NCBI GenBank assembly: GCA_010027105.1
Contig: RGVT01000040.1
Span: 1 to 13,492, forward strand
DNA length: 13,492 nt
From: Planctomycetia bacterium
GTDB taxonomy: Bacteria > Planctomycetota > Planctomycetia > Pirellulales > UBA1268
Direction of reading: 5' to 3'
The notes under the pieces are model-generated. The model was not told the origin of the DNA, ran no database searches, and saw nothing but the letters and a program-made list of their open reading frames with translations. Of the stretch, positions 1 to 5,984 are shown in pieces. The translations under genes were made by a program, and so were the position numbers. The stretch's first letter is position 1. Each line of letters begins with the position of its first letter.

Positions 1-603
1 GTCATCGAAATGAACTTCTTACCCGATGTCGAAGTCTTATGCCCAACCTGCAACGGCAAACGATACAACTCTGAAACCCTGGAAGTACGTTACAAAGGCG
101 CTTCCATTTCTGACGTTCTGGATTTAAACCTTGAAAAGACCGTTGATTTCTTCGAACACATCCCCGCTATCTTCAAAAAAATTTCAGTACTTAACGACAT
201 TGGCCTGGGTTACTTAACCCTTGGTCAACGCTCTACAACCCTTTCAGGTGGCGAAGCTCAACGCGTTAAACTGGCTACCGAACTACAACGCCCGGGAACC
301 GGAAATACCCTCTACATCCTTGATGAGCCCACCACCGGTTTGCACTTTGAAGACGTCCGCCTTTTGCTAAATGTCCTAAATAAACTGGTAGAAAAAGGCA
401 ACACCGTTTTGGTTATTGAACACAATATGGATGTGATTAAATCGGCCGATTACCTAATTGATTTAGGACCGGAAGGTGGAAACCAGGGTGGTCAAATTCT
501 TTTTCAGGGTTTGCCCGAAGATTTAATCGCACTGAATAACAACCAAACAGCCCGTTTTTTAGCAAAAGAATTGCCATCTTTCACCTTAAATAACAGTTTA
601 TGA
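1..603 (+). CDS. uvrA: UvrA, excinuclease ABC subunit A, C-terminal part
   Basis: This is the last 200 residues of UvrA, the DNA-damage-sensing ATPase of nucleotide excision repair, which loads UvrB at lesions. The reading frame is open from base 1, so the gene starts before the window; the first ATG at base 10 is internal. Visible in order: a CPTCNGKRY half of the zinc-binding module, the ABC signature LSGGEAQRVKLA (about residues 81-92 of the fragment), Walker B LYILDEPTTGLH with its catalytic glutamate, and the switch histidine in VLVIEHN. All belong to the second ABC ATPase domain of the family. The TGA stop overlaps the ATG of the next gene, so the two are probably co-translated. Base composition is far lower in GC than anything after about 1.5 kb, with many AAA, TTA and AAT codons, as in Bacteroidota. 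The family call is secure; the host assignment is inference. Confidence 0.97.
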   Translation, partial: VIEMNFLPDVEVLCPTCNGKRYNSETLEVRYKGASISDVLDLNLEKTVDFFEHIPAIFKKISVLNDIGLGYLTLGQRSTTLSGGEAQRVKLATELQRPGTGNTLYILDEPTTGLHFEDVRLLLNVLNKLVEKGNTVLVIEHNMDVIKSADYLIDLGPEGGNQGGQILFQGLPEDLIALNNNQTARFLAKELPSFTLNNSL

Positions 604-1331
604 ATGAACATGAAGCGAACGCTCTTAGCGGCGAAGAAAAAATCAAAAATGCATTCAAAGAAAAAGACTGGACCGAAATCAGAACCAACGATTCCTGGGC
701 TCTGTTCAAAATTATGGCAGAATTCGTGGACGGTTTTGAAAAAATGAGCAAAATCGGCCCCTGTGTTTCCATCTTTGGTTCGGCACGCACCAAAACGGAT
801 AATAATTATTACTCCCTGGCCACCGAAGTGGCCCTGAAACTTACAAAACAAGGTTACGGAATCATTACAGGGGGCGGCCCCGGAATTATGGAGGCCGCAA
901 ACAAGGGTGCCAAACAAGGCAATGGCAAATCCGTTGGCTTAAACATCGATCTTCCTTTCGAGCAGCACAACAATCCTTACATCGACTCCGATAAAAATTT
1001 AGTTTTTGATTATTTCTTCGTCCGAAAAGTCATGTTCGTAAAATATTCTCAAGGCTTCATCGTTCTTCCCGGCGGTTTCGGAACACTCGACGAATTGTTC
1101 GAATCGCTGACCCTTATCCAAACCTTTAAAATTGGTAAGTTTCCAATCGTCTTAATGGGCGCCGATTACTGGTCCGGACTCATCGATTGGATAAAAAAAT
1201 CAATGCTCGAAAAGGAAGGCAACATTAGCCCCCAAGATTTAAATTTATTCCATCTGGCAGACACAGCCGATGAAGCCGTGAAAATAATCAACGATTTCTA
1301 CAGCAAATACACGCTTAAACCAAATTTTTAA
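600..1331 (+). CDS. LOG family protein (TIGR00730, nucleoside-monophosphate phosphoribohydrolase-like)
   Basis: A 243-residue Rossmann-fold protein of the LOG / lysine-decarboxylase-like family. Characterised relatives cleave the N-glycosidic bond of nucleoside 5'-monophosphates (cytokinin riboside monophosphate in plants and some bacteria). Visible motifs are FGSAR (about 59-63), GYGIITGGGPGIMEAAN (86-101), the RK pair in FFVRKVMF (139-146) and the active-site PGGFGTLDE (157-165). An N-terminal extension of about 50 residues precedes the fold, as in the longer members of the family. The start ATG overlaps the uvrA stop by ATGA and no Shine-Dalgarno sequence precedes it, fitting translational coupling in a Bacteroidota-like host. 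The natural substrate cannot be told from sequence; cytosolic purine or pyrimidine nucleotide turnover is the likely role. This is the last gene of the low-GC segment. Confidence 0.93.
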   Translation: MNEHEANALSGEEKIKNAFKEKDWTEIRTNDSWALFKIMAEFVDGFEKMSKIGPCVSIFGSARTKTDNNYYSLATEVALKLTKQGYGIITGGGPGIMEAANKGAKQGNGKSVGLNIDLPFEQHNNPYIDSDKNLVFDYFFVRKVMFVKYSQGFIVLPGGFGTLDELFESLTLIQTFKIGKFPIVLMGADYWSGLIDWIKKSMLEKEGNISPQDLNLFHLADTADEAVKIINDFYSKYTLKPNF

Positions 1332-1385
1332 CCCGGTATTTCATGTTGGTTTTTTGTGGCGGGTTTTCGGGCTTTCACCGGTAGT

Positions 1386-1406
1386 GCCCTTTGGCAAGCC
1401 AAGGGC
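1386..1406. repeat. Inverted repeat (GCCCTTTGGC / GCCAAGGGC)
   Basis: Two arms, GCCCTTTGGC and GCCAAGGGC, are separated by AA and pair with a single bulged T. It is the first of several strong hairpins in the GC-rich stretch just after the LOG gene. There is no T-run after it, so it is not a standard intrinsic terminator. Confidence 0.6.
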
Positions 1407-1497
1407 CCAGCGGCTTTGCGCGGGCTCCTAAAGTCGCCTGCGCAGCTCGCGGGCCCTAGGCTTCCCTTCAGGTCAGCTACATGGTTCAATCCCGCCC

Positions 1498-1532
1498 GCC
1501 GGCCGTGTTCGTTGGTGGGCGAAGCGGCCGGC
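1498..1532. repeat. Inverted repeat with 8-bp arms (GCCGGCCG / CGGCCGGC)
   Basis: Perfect 8-bp arms at 1498-1505 and 1525-1532 enclose a 19-base loop. This is the second strong fold-back in the composition transition zone. Function is unknown; it could be part of a dispersed GC-rich repeat or a palindrome at which an assembly join occurred. Confidence 0.55.
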
Positions 1533-1591
1533 CGCCCGACTGTCGGGGAGCGGGCCAAAAAAATGCACCCGTGGCCGGCCGCGACCGATAC

Positions 1592-1607
1592 CCCCTCGTA
1601 AGAGGGG
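1592..1607 (+). other. GC hairpin with GNRA-type loop in the BBP7 leader
   Basis: CCCCTC-GTAA-GAGGGG forms a perfect 6-bp stem closed by GTAA, which as RNA is a GNRA tetraloop. It lies about 105 bases before the chosen BBP7 start, so it may be a 5' untranslated-region structure. No T-run follows, so it is not a canonical terminator. Confidence 0.4.
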
Positions 1608-1710
1608 TGTGTTGCGTCGCCGGCGCGTGCCGGCGGGCCCTCGGGAAGTCGCGGTGCGGCGGTGGGCCGCGCCGCCGTCTGCCGGCGCGTACGGCGGGGG
1701 AGTGCAGGAC

Positions 1711-2820
1711 ATGGCTGAGGCGTTGCAGGGACGGGCATCGGGGTGGCGCGAGGAGTGGGACTGGCTGGTGGTGGCGGCGATCGTGGCCCTCGTGGCCCTG
1801 GGATTCGTGCGGCAGGCGCAGGCCGAGGAGGTCGCCCCGGAGCCGCCGCTCGCGTTCGGCGGGATCGGCGAAGTGCCTGCGACCGCCTGCCCGGCGCCCG
1901 CCTGCTGCCGCGTGCCGCACGTGCTCGATCCGCTCGCCGTCGACCCGCTCTGGTCGGGCCGGGCCGAGGCGCTGCTCGTGTGGCGCGGGTCGCCGCAGTC
2001 TCTCGCGCTCATCGACTCCGCCGCCGGTGGCACCGCGCTCGACGCCAGCCAACTCGGCAGCGGGATGGCCGCCGGTCCACGGTTCACGCTCTTCCGCCAC
2101 ACCGGCGACGACGGCGCGGTCGAGTTCAACTACCTGCGCGTGCAGTCGTTCCAGGCGCAGCAGGCCCTGCCGACCACCGACGGCGGCTACGTGCAGACGC
2201 CCCACGGCATCTTCTGCTGCCCGAGCGACACCCCGATCGACACCGTCTCGTCGAGCCTCACGAGCAGCCTGCAGAGCTTCGAACTCAACCGGCGGTTTCC
2301 CACGCAGGGTGGCTGGCAGTGGCTGACGGGCTTTCGCTGGGTGGAATGGCGGGAGGCGGTCGCCATCCGGACGACCGGCGTGTCGGGCATCGTGAACAAC
2401 ACCTACCGCAGCAGCGTGTGGAACGACCTCTACGGCTGGCAGGGCGGGTTCGACTCGATTCTCTACGGCCTCGGCGGCCCGTTCCGCATCGAGGGCCTGG
2501 GCAAGGCGGGGCTCTACTACGACAACGCCGTGCAGACGTCGGTGCGGCAGGCGAACTCCACGACGCTCGACGTGAGTTCGCGGGTCGGGCAGGCCGCCTT
2601 TGTGGGCGAGGTCGGCCTCACGGCCGTCTACGACGTCTTCGACTGGCTCTCGGTGCGGGGCGGTTACGCCGCGTTCTGGCTGGGGGGCATCGCCCAGGGG
2701 CCGAACCAGTTCTTCGCGCAGGAACTGTGCACCAACGGCAGCCCGATCACGGGGCGCACCGACACCGGCGGCAGCGTCTGGATCCAGGGCATCACGCTCG
2801 GCCTGGAGGCGCGTTACTAG
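1711..2820 (+). CDS. BBP7 family outer-membrane beta-barrel protein
   Basis: A 369-residue exported protein of the BBP7 (putative beta-barrel porin 7, PF07585) family, known chiefly from planctomycetes. I chose the ATG at 1711 because GGGGGAG (1696-1702) precedes it; the frame continues up to a GTG at 1609, but that extension is arginine/proline-rich and would bury the signal peptide. Residues about 16-38 form a signal peptide ending AQA, with cleavage before EEV. Family hallmarks follow in order: the WLTGFRWVEWREA strand, the NNTYRSSVWNDLYGWQ segment, GKAGLYYDN, and the C-terminal AAFVGEVGLTAVYDV...LSVRGGYAAFW...QGPNQFF barrel strands, ending in LEARY with an aromatic last residue as outer-membrane barrels often have. 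Cysteine pairs (CPAPACCR near the mature N-terminus and FCCPSD later) could form disulfides. Substrate is unknown. It stands alone, with REP-like hairpins downstream. Confidence 0.9.
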   Translation: MAEALQGRASGWREEWDWLVVAAIVALVALGFVRQAQAEEVAPEPPLAFGGIGEVPATACPAPACCRVPHVLDPLAVDPLWSGRAEALLVWRGSPQSLALIDSAAGGTALDASQLGSGMAAGPRFTLFRHTGDDGAVEFNYLRVQSFQAQQALPTTDGGYVQTPHGIFCCPSDTPIDTVSSSLTSSLQSFELNRRFPTQGGWQWLTGFRWVEWREAVAIRTTGVSGIVNNTYRSSVWNDLYGWQGGFDSILYGLGGPFRIEGLGKAGLYYDNAVQTSVRQANSTTLDVSSRVGQAAFVGEVGLTAVYDVFDWLSVRGGYAAFWLGGIAQGPNQFFAQELCTNGSPITGRTDTGGSVWIQGITLGLEARY

Positions 2821-2842
2821 CCGTCCGTGGAAAAATCCATCC

Positions 2843-2862
2843 ATGGCAATCCTGTTCGGCAC
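2843..2862. repeat. Left copy of a 20-bp inverted repeat flanking the transposase remnant
   Basis: The 20 bases here are the exact reverse complement of 3471-3490. Similarity continues outward on both sides (a CCATGG/GGATGG-type block, then TCCACG read outward), giving about 40 bp of related sequence. The two copies enclose the transposase remnant and one REP-like hairpin pair. They could be ends of a decayed element or two independent copies of a dispersed repeat. Confidence 0.65.
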
Positions 2863-2881
2863 GGTGCTTGCTCTTGAGTGG

Positions 2882-2927
2882 GGCAGGCGTCTGGCTTGCC
2901 GTAGGACAGGCTTCAGCCTGTCATGCC
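2882..2927 (+). repeat. REP-like double hairpin downstream of BBP7
   Basis: Two adjacent fold-backs. The first is GGCAGGC-gtctg-GCTTGCC (2882-2900, a 7-bp stem with one G-T pair). The second is the GACAGGC-TTCA-GCCTGTC hairpin inside the 27-base repeat 2901-2927. The same 27 bases recur exactly at 9312-9338, 9346-9372 and 11620-11646. It begins 62 bases after the BBP7 stop and may protect or terminate that transcript, in the manner of REP elements of other bacteria. Confidence 0.8.
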
Positions 2928-2948
2928 TCAACGCGCCCGCGCCGGCTC

Positions 2949-3017
2949 GGGGTTACCCCGTACCGTCTCGCCGGACGTTCGCCTCCGCCCTCCAGGCTCA
3001 ACGGCAGGGGTAACCCC
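2949..3017. repeat. Pair of 11-bp fold-backs, inverted to each other
   Basis: GGGGTTACCCC (2949-2959) and GGGGTAACCCC (3007-3017) are each nearly self-complementary and are exact reverse complements of each other, 47 bases apart. They sit between the REP-like hairpins and the transposase remnant. Nothing else recognisable lies between 2928 and 3099. Confidence 0.5.
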
Positions 3018-3099
3018 TCGCCTCCCGCTCTCCATCAAGCACGGCGCATGGGCCACCAACCGCGCAGCGGCGAACCCCGCAAAGCCGATGAGGCCACGG

Positions 3100-3390
3100 C
3101 TACGCCGACACCGGCTGCTTCCGTTTTTTGATGAAGGCCTCGAGTTCTTTGCGGCTGGCGAGGTCGATGAGGTAGTACCAGACCATGTTGCGCATCGCCC
3201 GGTTCGGCTTCTCACCCGTGGAGATCAAGATCAGCGAGCAGTACTGATCCATGAACAGCCGGCGGTTGCCGGCCGTGTCGCGTTCCGTGCCCACCTTGCG
3301 GAGCCGGGAGAGCAAAGGACGGATCTTCCGCAGGAACTTCAGTCCCTGGACATCCTGATCGCGAATCTCACGCTTCCCACGTCCGGCCAT
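3100..3390 (-). pseudogene. IS4-type transposase remnant with internal deletion
   Basis: An open frame of 96 codons in which two ends of an IS4-type transposase appear fused. Residues 18-55 (LKFLRKIRPLLSRLRKVG, then RDTAGNRRLFMDQYCSLILI) match the N-terminus of IS4-type transposases common in planctomycetes, whose proteins are usually about 400 residues or more. From about residue 57 (TGEKPNRAMRNMVWYYLIDLASRKELEAF) the sequence resembles the extreme C-terminus of the same proteins. The DDE catalytic middle is missing; the join is near base 3222. No ribosome binding site is evident before the ATG, so expression is doubtful. It is best read as a dead, deleted insertion sequence; a short functional DNA-binding relic is possible but unsupported. 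No clear terminal inverted repeats tight to the frame were found; a 20-bp inverted repeat lies further out at 2843-2862 and 3471-3490. Confidence 0.75.
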
Positions 3391-3470
3391 GGCGGCACGA
3401 TAACGCCAGCAAGATCAGGGCGCGAGTTCCCCATGTTCACAATCTTCGTCAGGTCCGATGCGCAAATCTT

Positions 3471-3490
3471 GTGCCGAACAGGATTGCCAT
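3471..3490. repeat. Right copy of the 20-bp inverted repeat
   Basis: Exact reverse complement of 2843-2862. It begins 80 bases outside the start codon of the transposase remnant and lies just before the fold-back that follows the PEP-CTERM gene on the minus strand. Confidence 0.65.
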
Positions 3491-3510
3491 CCATGGCCTC
3501 TGTCCACGAA

Positions 3511-3574
3511 GTCGACCGCGGGAAACGCCGAGGGTTCCCCGGGTCGACGGCCCCCGCCTCCCGCGGCGGTCGAC
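3511..3574 (-). repeat. Imperfect long inverted repeat after the PEP-CTERM gene
   Basis: GTCGACCGCGGGA (3511-3523) and TCCCGCGGCGGTCGAC (3559-3574) pair over 13 bp with a 3-base insertion, enclosing 35 bases. It lies immediately 3' of the minus-strand gene ending at 3579, so it could help to end that transcript, though no T-run follows on that strand. Confidence 0.45.
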
Positions 3575-3578
3575 TGCA

Positions 3579-4544
3579 TCAACGGTACTGGCCGCGGCGG
3601 CGCCGTCTGTTCGCGACCAGCCGCACCAGGGCCGCGCCCGAGATCCCGGCGGCCGCGAGGACGTAGCCCTCGGGCTCCGGGGCGGCGAAGTCGACCTGCA
3701 GGTAGCGCAGATCCCAGCCCGCGTCCGCGGGGCAGTTCTGGCCGAGATTCGCGTTGATCAGCCGAACCTGGAACGACGTGACCGTGGTCGGGGCTATGAA
3801 GAGCGTGGCGACGCTCGGCACCCAGGTGCCGCCGGTGTCGGAGTAGCCGGGCGTGCTCCCCACGAACGACGCGCCGCCGTTGAGCAGCGGAAACAGGCTG
3901 GAGTACGCCCCCGACGGCGGGACGTAGGCGGGGGCGACGAGCGCCTGCTGGCCGACGTAGGGGCCGAGCGGACTCGCTCCGAACGGCGACGGCCCGCTCG
4001 CCAGCGTGCCGGTGCCGTACGCCGCCAGCGGCACGCCCACGAACGGCCCGCCGTTGATGCTGTAGGCGATCTGGCCGGCGGCCGACGGGTAGGCGCCCCC
4101 CGGAAACGGAAAGTTGAACTTGTGCGCGAGGCTGATGCGGATCGCATCGATCGGAACGAGCGCGCCGGTCGTGCCGCCGAGCTGGAGCGCGGGATTGATC
4201 ACCGGGCTCGTCAGCCAGTTGCCGGTGGCCACGTCGGGCAGGTCGACGGGCGACCAGTTCACGCTCCAGCGGCCGGCACCATACGTCCACTGCTTGCCGC
4301 CGCTCGCCGGCGGCGTGAGCCCGTGCAGGCCCACCGGCTGCGGCGTGAACGAGCCGCTCGTGACCGCGAAGTCGTAGGCGTCGTCGGCGATCGTCACCGC
4401 CCGGGCCTGGGGCACGAGGAGCAACAGCGCGAGCGCCGCGAGGAAGGCGAGGCAGGCCCCGAGCAGGCTGCCGCAGGCCAGGCGCACGATGCGGCGGCCG
4501 GGCGGCTCGCCGGGGTCGGCGGCGCGGGAGTTCCAGATGGTCAT
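3579..4544 (-). CDS. PEP-CTERM sorting domain protein (downstream gene)
   Basis: A 321-residue exported protein. The ATG at 4544 is preceded by GGAGG (4551-4555 on the complement) at a 6-base spacing. A long signal peptide with a hydrophobic core (about 26-44) ends in ARA before VTI, at about residue 49. The body is rich in Gly, Ser, Pro and aromatic residues, as in planctomycete surface or matrix proteins, and matches no enzyme I know. The C-terminus is a PEP-CTERM anchor: PEP at about 289-291, a hydrophobic helix (YVLAAAGISGAALVRLV) and an arginine cluster near 313-317. In characterised systems an exosortase recognises this signal and exports or anchors the protein. The helix is weakly hydrophobic for the family, and a GQYR tail follows the arginines. 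It lies 85 bases after a second PEP-CTERM gene on the same strand, so the two are a likely operon. Confidence 0.85.
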   Translation of the reverse strand: MTIWNSRAADPGEPPGRRIVRLACGSLLGACLAFLAALALLLLVPQARAVTIADDAYDFAVTSGSFTPQPVGLHGLTPPASGGKQWTYGAGRWSVNWSPVDLPDVATGNWLTSPVINPALQLGGTTGALVPIDAIRISLAHKFNFPFPGGAYPSAAGQIAYSINGGPFVGVPLAAYGTGTLASGPSPFGASPLGPYVGQQALVAPAYVPPSGAYSSLFPLLNGGASFVGSTPGYSDTGGTWVPSVATLFIAPTTVTSFQVRLINANLGQNCPADAGWDLRYLQVDFAAPEPEGYVLAAAGISGAALVRLVANRRRRRGQYR

Positions 4545-4629
4545 GAGACACCTCCACGAGAGCCGGTGGTGGAAGGCGTCCGGTGCCGCAAAACGGGCGT
4601 GTGTGCGGGCAGGCGGCGCGGCCGGGCGT

Positions 4630-5526
4630 TCAGGCCGGCGGGGCCGGATCGGGCGATCGGGGCCGGGTGCGGCGCCGCAGCGCGATCGCCGCCGCCCCCG
4701 CGCCCATCACGGCGAGCATGAACGTGCCCGGTTCGGGGACGGCCGAGATCCAGACCTTGACGCTCAGATCCTGGAAGTCGTGATCGGGCACGTTTTCCGG
4801 ACGATCGCTGAGGCCGATGTACACGGCCGTGCCGCTGGTCTCGAACGTCGTGCCCGTGGTGTAGGGGTCGACGCCGAGGAAGAACGCCGCCCCGTTCACC
4901 GGGTTCGCGGTGTTCGAGCCGTTCACGATCACGTAGGTGGCCGTGCCGCCGGTGCCGGTGACGTTGGCCACGTACGTGAACGGCACGAGCCCGGGGCCGA
5001 AGAGGTACTGGCCGGTCGGATTCGACCCGCTCGTGGTGGTGGTCTTGTTGTCGTAGACGAGCGAGCCGTTGACGTAGAACTGGTTTTGATAGCCGGCGTT
5101 GCCGCTGCCCATGAACTGGAACCGCACGTAGGCGTAGTCGGAGAGCCAGAGGTTCGACGTGTGGTAGCCGGAGATGCCGGGGTTGTTGCCGAAGCTCGCG
5201 TCGGGCGCGAAGCCCGGAGCCGACGTCGGCCAGCCGCCCAGCGCCGTGGGCAGCCCCACCCCGGCGGGCCAGCCGTTGGCCAGCGTGTAGCTCGACCCGC
5301 CCGCATCGCCGATCGCCTCAGCCTGGATCGTGGTGCCCGACGTCGCCTGGAAATAGAAGTACGGCTGCGAACTGGCCGACCGCGGCGCGGCGGCCGCGGC
5401 GACCAGCACGATCGCCAGCGGCACGATCCGCCGGTGCCGCGCCGCGAGTACCGGCCGGAACACCTTCGCCAACAACGGGCCCTCGATTCTCGCGCCGATC
5501 GTGGTGCCGATCTTCGACCTGGTCAT
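4630..5526 (-). CDS. PEP-CTERM protein with a DUF4114-like DHDFQDL motif (upstream gene)
   Basis: A 298-residue exported protein, first of the probable two-gene minus-strand unit. The ATG at 5526 has GAGG (5535-5538 on the complement) 8 bases away. A basic N-terminus of about 33 residues precedes a hydrophobic stretch (IVPLAIVLVAAAAA) and likely cleavage near SASS. The body is rich in Gly, Thr, Asn and Tyr. At about 248-254 it carries DHDFQDL, like the acidic D-x-D-F/Y-x-D-L motif near the end of DUF4114 domains, a possible calcium site. The C-terminus is a textbook PEP-CTERM signal: VPEPGTF at about 263-269, helix MLAVMGAGAAAIAL, then RRR at 284-286, followed by an unusual proline-rich tail of about 12 residues. 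The overall call is firm; the DUF4114 link rests on one motif. Its partner and any exosortase are unknown, and no exosortase lies in this window. Confidence 0.88.
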   Translation of the reverse strand: MTRSKIGTTIGARIEGPLLAKVFRPVLAARHRRIVPLAIVLVAAAAAPRSASSQPYFYFQATSGTTIQAEAIGDAGGSSYTLANGWPAGVGLPTALGGWPTSAPGFAPDASFGNNPGISGYHTSNLWLSDYAYVRFQFMGSGNAGYQNQFYVNGSLVYDNKTTTTSGSNPTGQYLFGPGLVPFTYVANVTGTGGTATYVIVNGSNTANPVNGAAFFLGVDPYTTGTTFETSGTAVYIGLSDRPENVPDHDFQDLSVKVWISAVPEPGTFMLAVMGAGAAAIALRRRTRPRSPDPAPPA

Positions 5527-5984
5527 GGCTTCAACCTCGCTTCAACCTGGCGGGAACGGGTGTGCGGCGTGCATGCACGACAGGCGCCGACGTGGCTGAG
5601 GGCGCAACGAAACCGGCCGTCGCGGCGGGCGACCCGTGTCGCCTGCCCGTCGGCCTACGCTGCGCCGGGGCTTCGCAGAGAGGCGAAGAACCCAGCAACT
5701 CGTCTTCCGAACAGATCGAGCCGGGGCGTTCGTGCGGGCTGGTGGCCCTCACCGTCGCCCCGGCATGCCCAACCCTTCTCCGCCATTCGCGCGGAGGCAA
5801 GCCCGGCCGCTGCCCGCGCCGCGCGCAGGGGAATTCCCGGGGTTCTCCGGCCGGACACCCCGCCGCCGCCACCGCGCGCCGCGGGCCCCGCGGGGCGTAT
5901 TTGCACGATCGGGGGTGCCCGAGTTGAATGGTCTCTCGAGCGGCGTCGAACGCCGGCGGAGGCCGCCGACATCCGGAGGGACCT
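5527..5984. promoter_or_regulatory. Divergent intergenic region between the PEP-CTERM pair and the ATPase operon
   Basis: These 458 bases separate genes transcribed outward in both directions, so they should hold the promoters of both units. I could not pick out a reliable -35/-10 pair in such GC-rich DNA. Visible items are a tandem pair of CTTCAACCT words right at the PEP-CTERM start (5530-5549), a CTTCGC-agagag-GCGAAG fold-back (5671-5688), and the GGAGGG ribosome binding site at 5975-5980. Overlapping open frames exist in several phases but share no family features and look like by-products of high GC. Confidence 0.45.
5975..5980 (+). promoter_or_regulatory. Ribosome binding site that sets the ATPase start
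   Basis: GGAGGG lies four bases before GTG at 5985. The upstream in-frame ATG at 5928 has no such site, so GTG is the better start. Confidence 0.75.

Larger units (their letters stand above)
1332..1710. other. Gene-free transition between low-GC and high-GC DNA
   Basis: No convincing gene lies in these 379 bases. The first 40 or so still look like the low-GC flank. From about 1360 the sequence becomes GC-rich and full of short inverted repeats. The open frames here lack ribosome binding sites and recognisable residues, and look incidental. The end of this stretch holds the probable 5' leader of the BBP7 gene, with a GTAA-loop hairpin at 1592-1607 and a GGGGGAG ribosome binding site at 1696-1702. 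The exact join between the two kinds of DNA cannot be placed by eye; it falls between about 1332 and 1600. Confidence 0.7.

Noticed and set aside
1481..1497. A tRNA T-arm-like word (GGTTCAATCCC)
   Set aside because: No matching acceptor, D or anticodon arms fold around it; it lies in the GC-rich repeat block and is a chance resemblance.
1609..1710. Longer N-terminus for the BBP7 protein from GTG 1609
   Set aside because: The extension is Arg/Pro-rich, lacks a ribosome site and would place the signal peptide internally; ATG 1711 has GGGGGAG.
3048..3435. Tight terminal inverted repeats of an insertion sequence (CATGGG at 3048, CCCATG at 3430)
   Set aside because: Only six plus a few scattered bases match; that is too short to call ends of an element.
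5527..5984. A small gene in the divergent gap
   Set aside because: The overlapping frames have no ribosome site, no recognisable residues and proline/arginine-rich composition.
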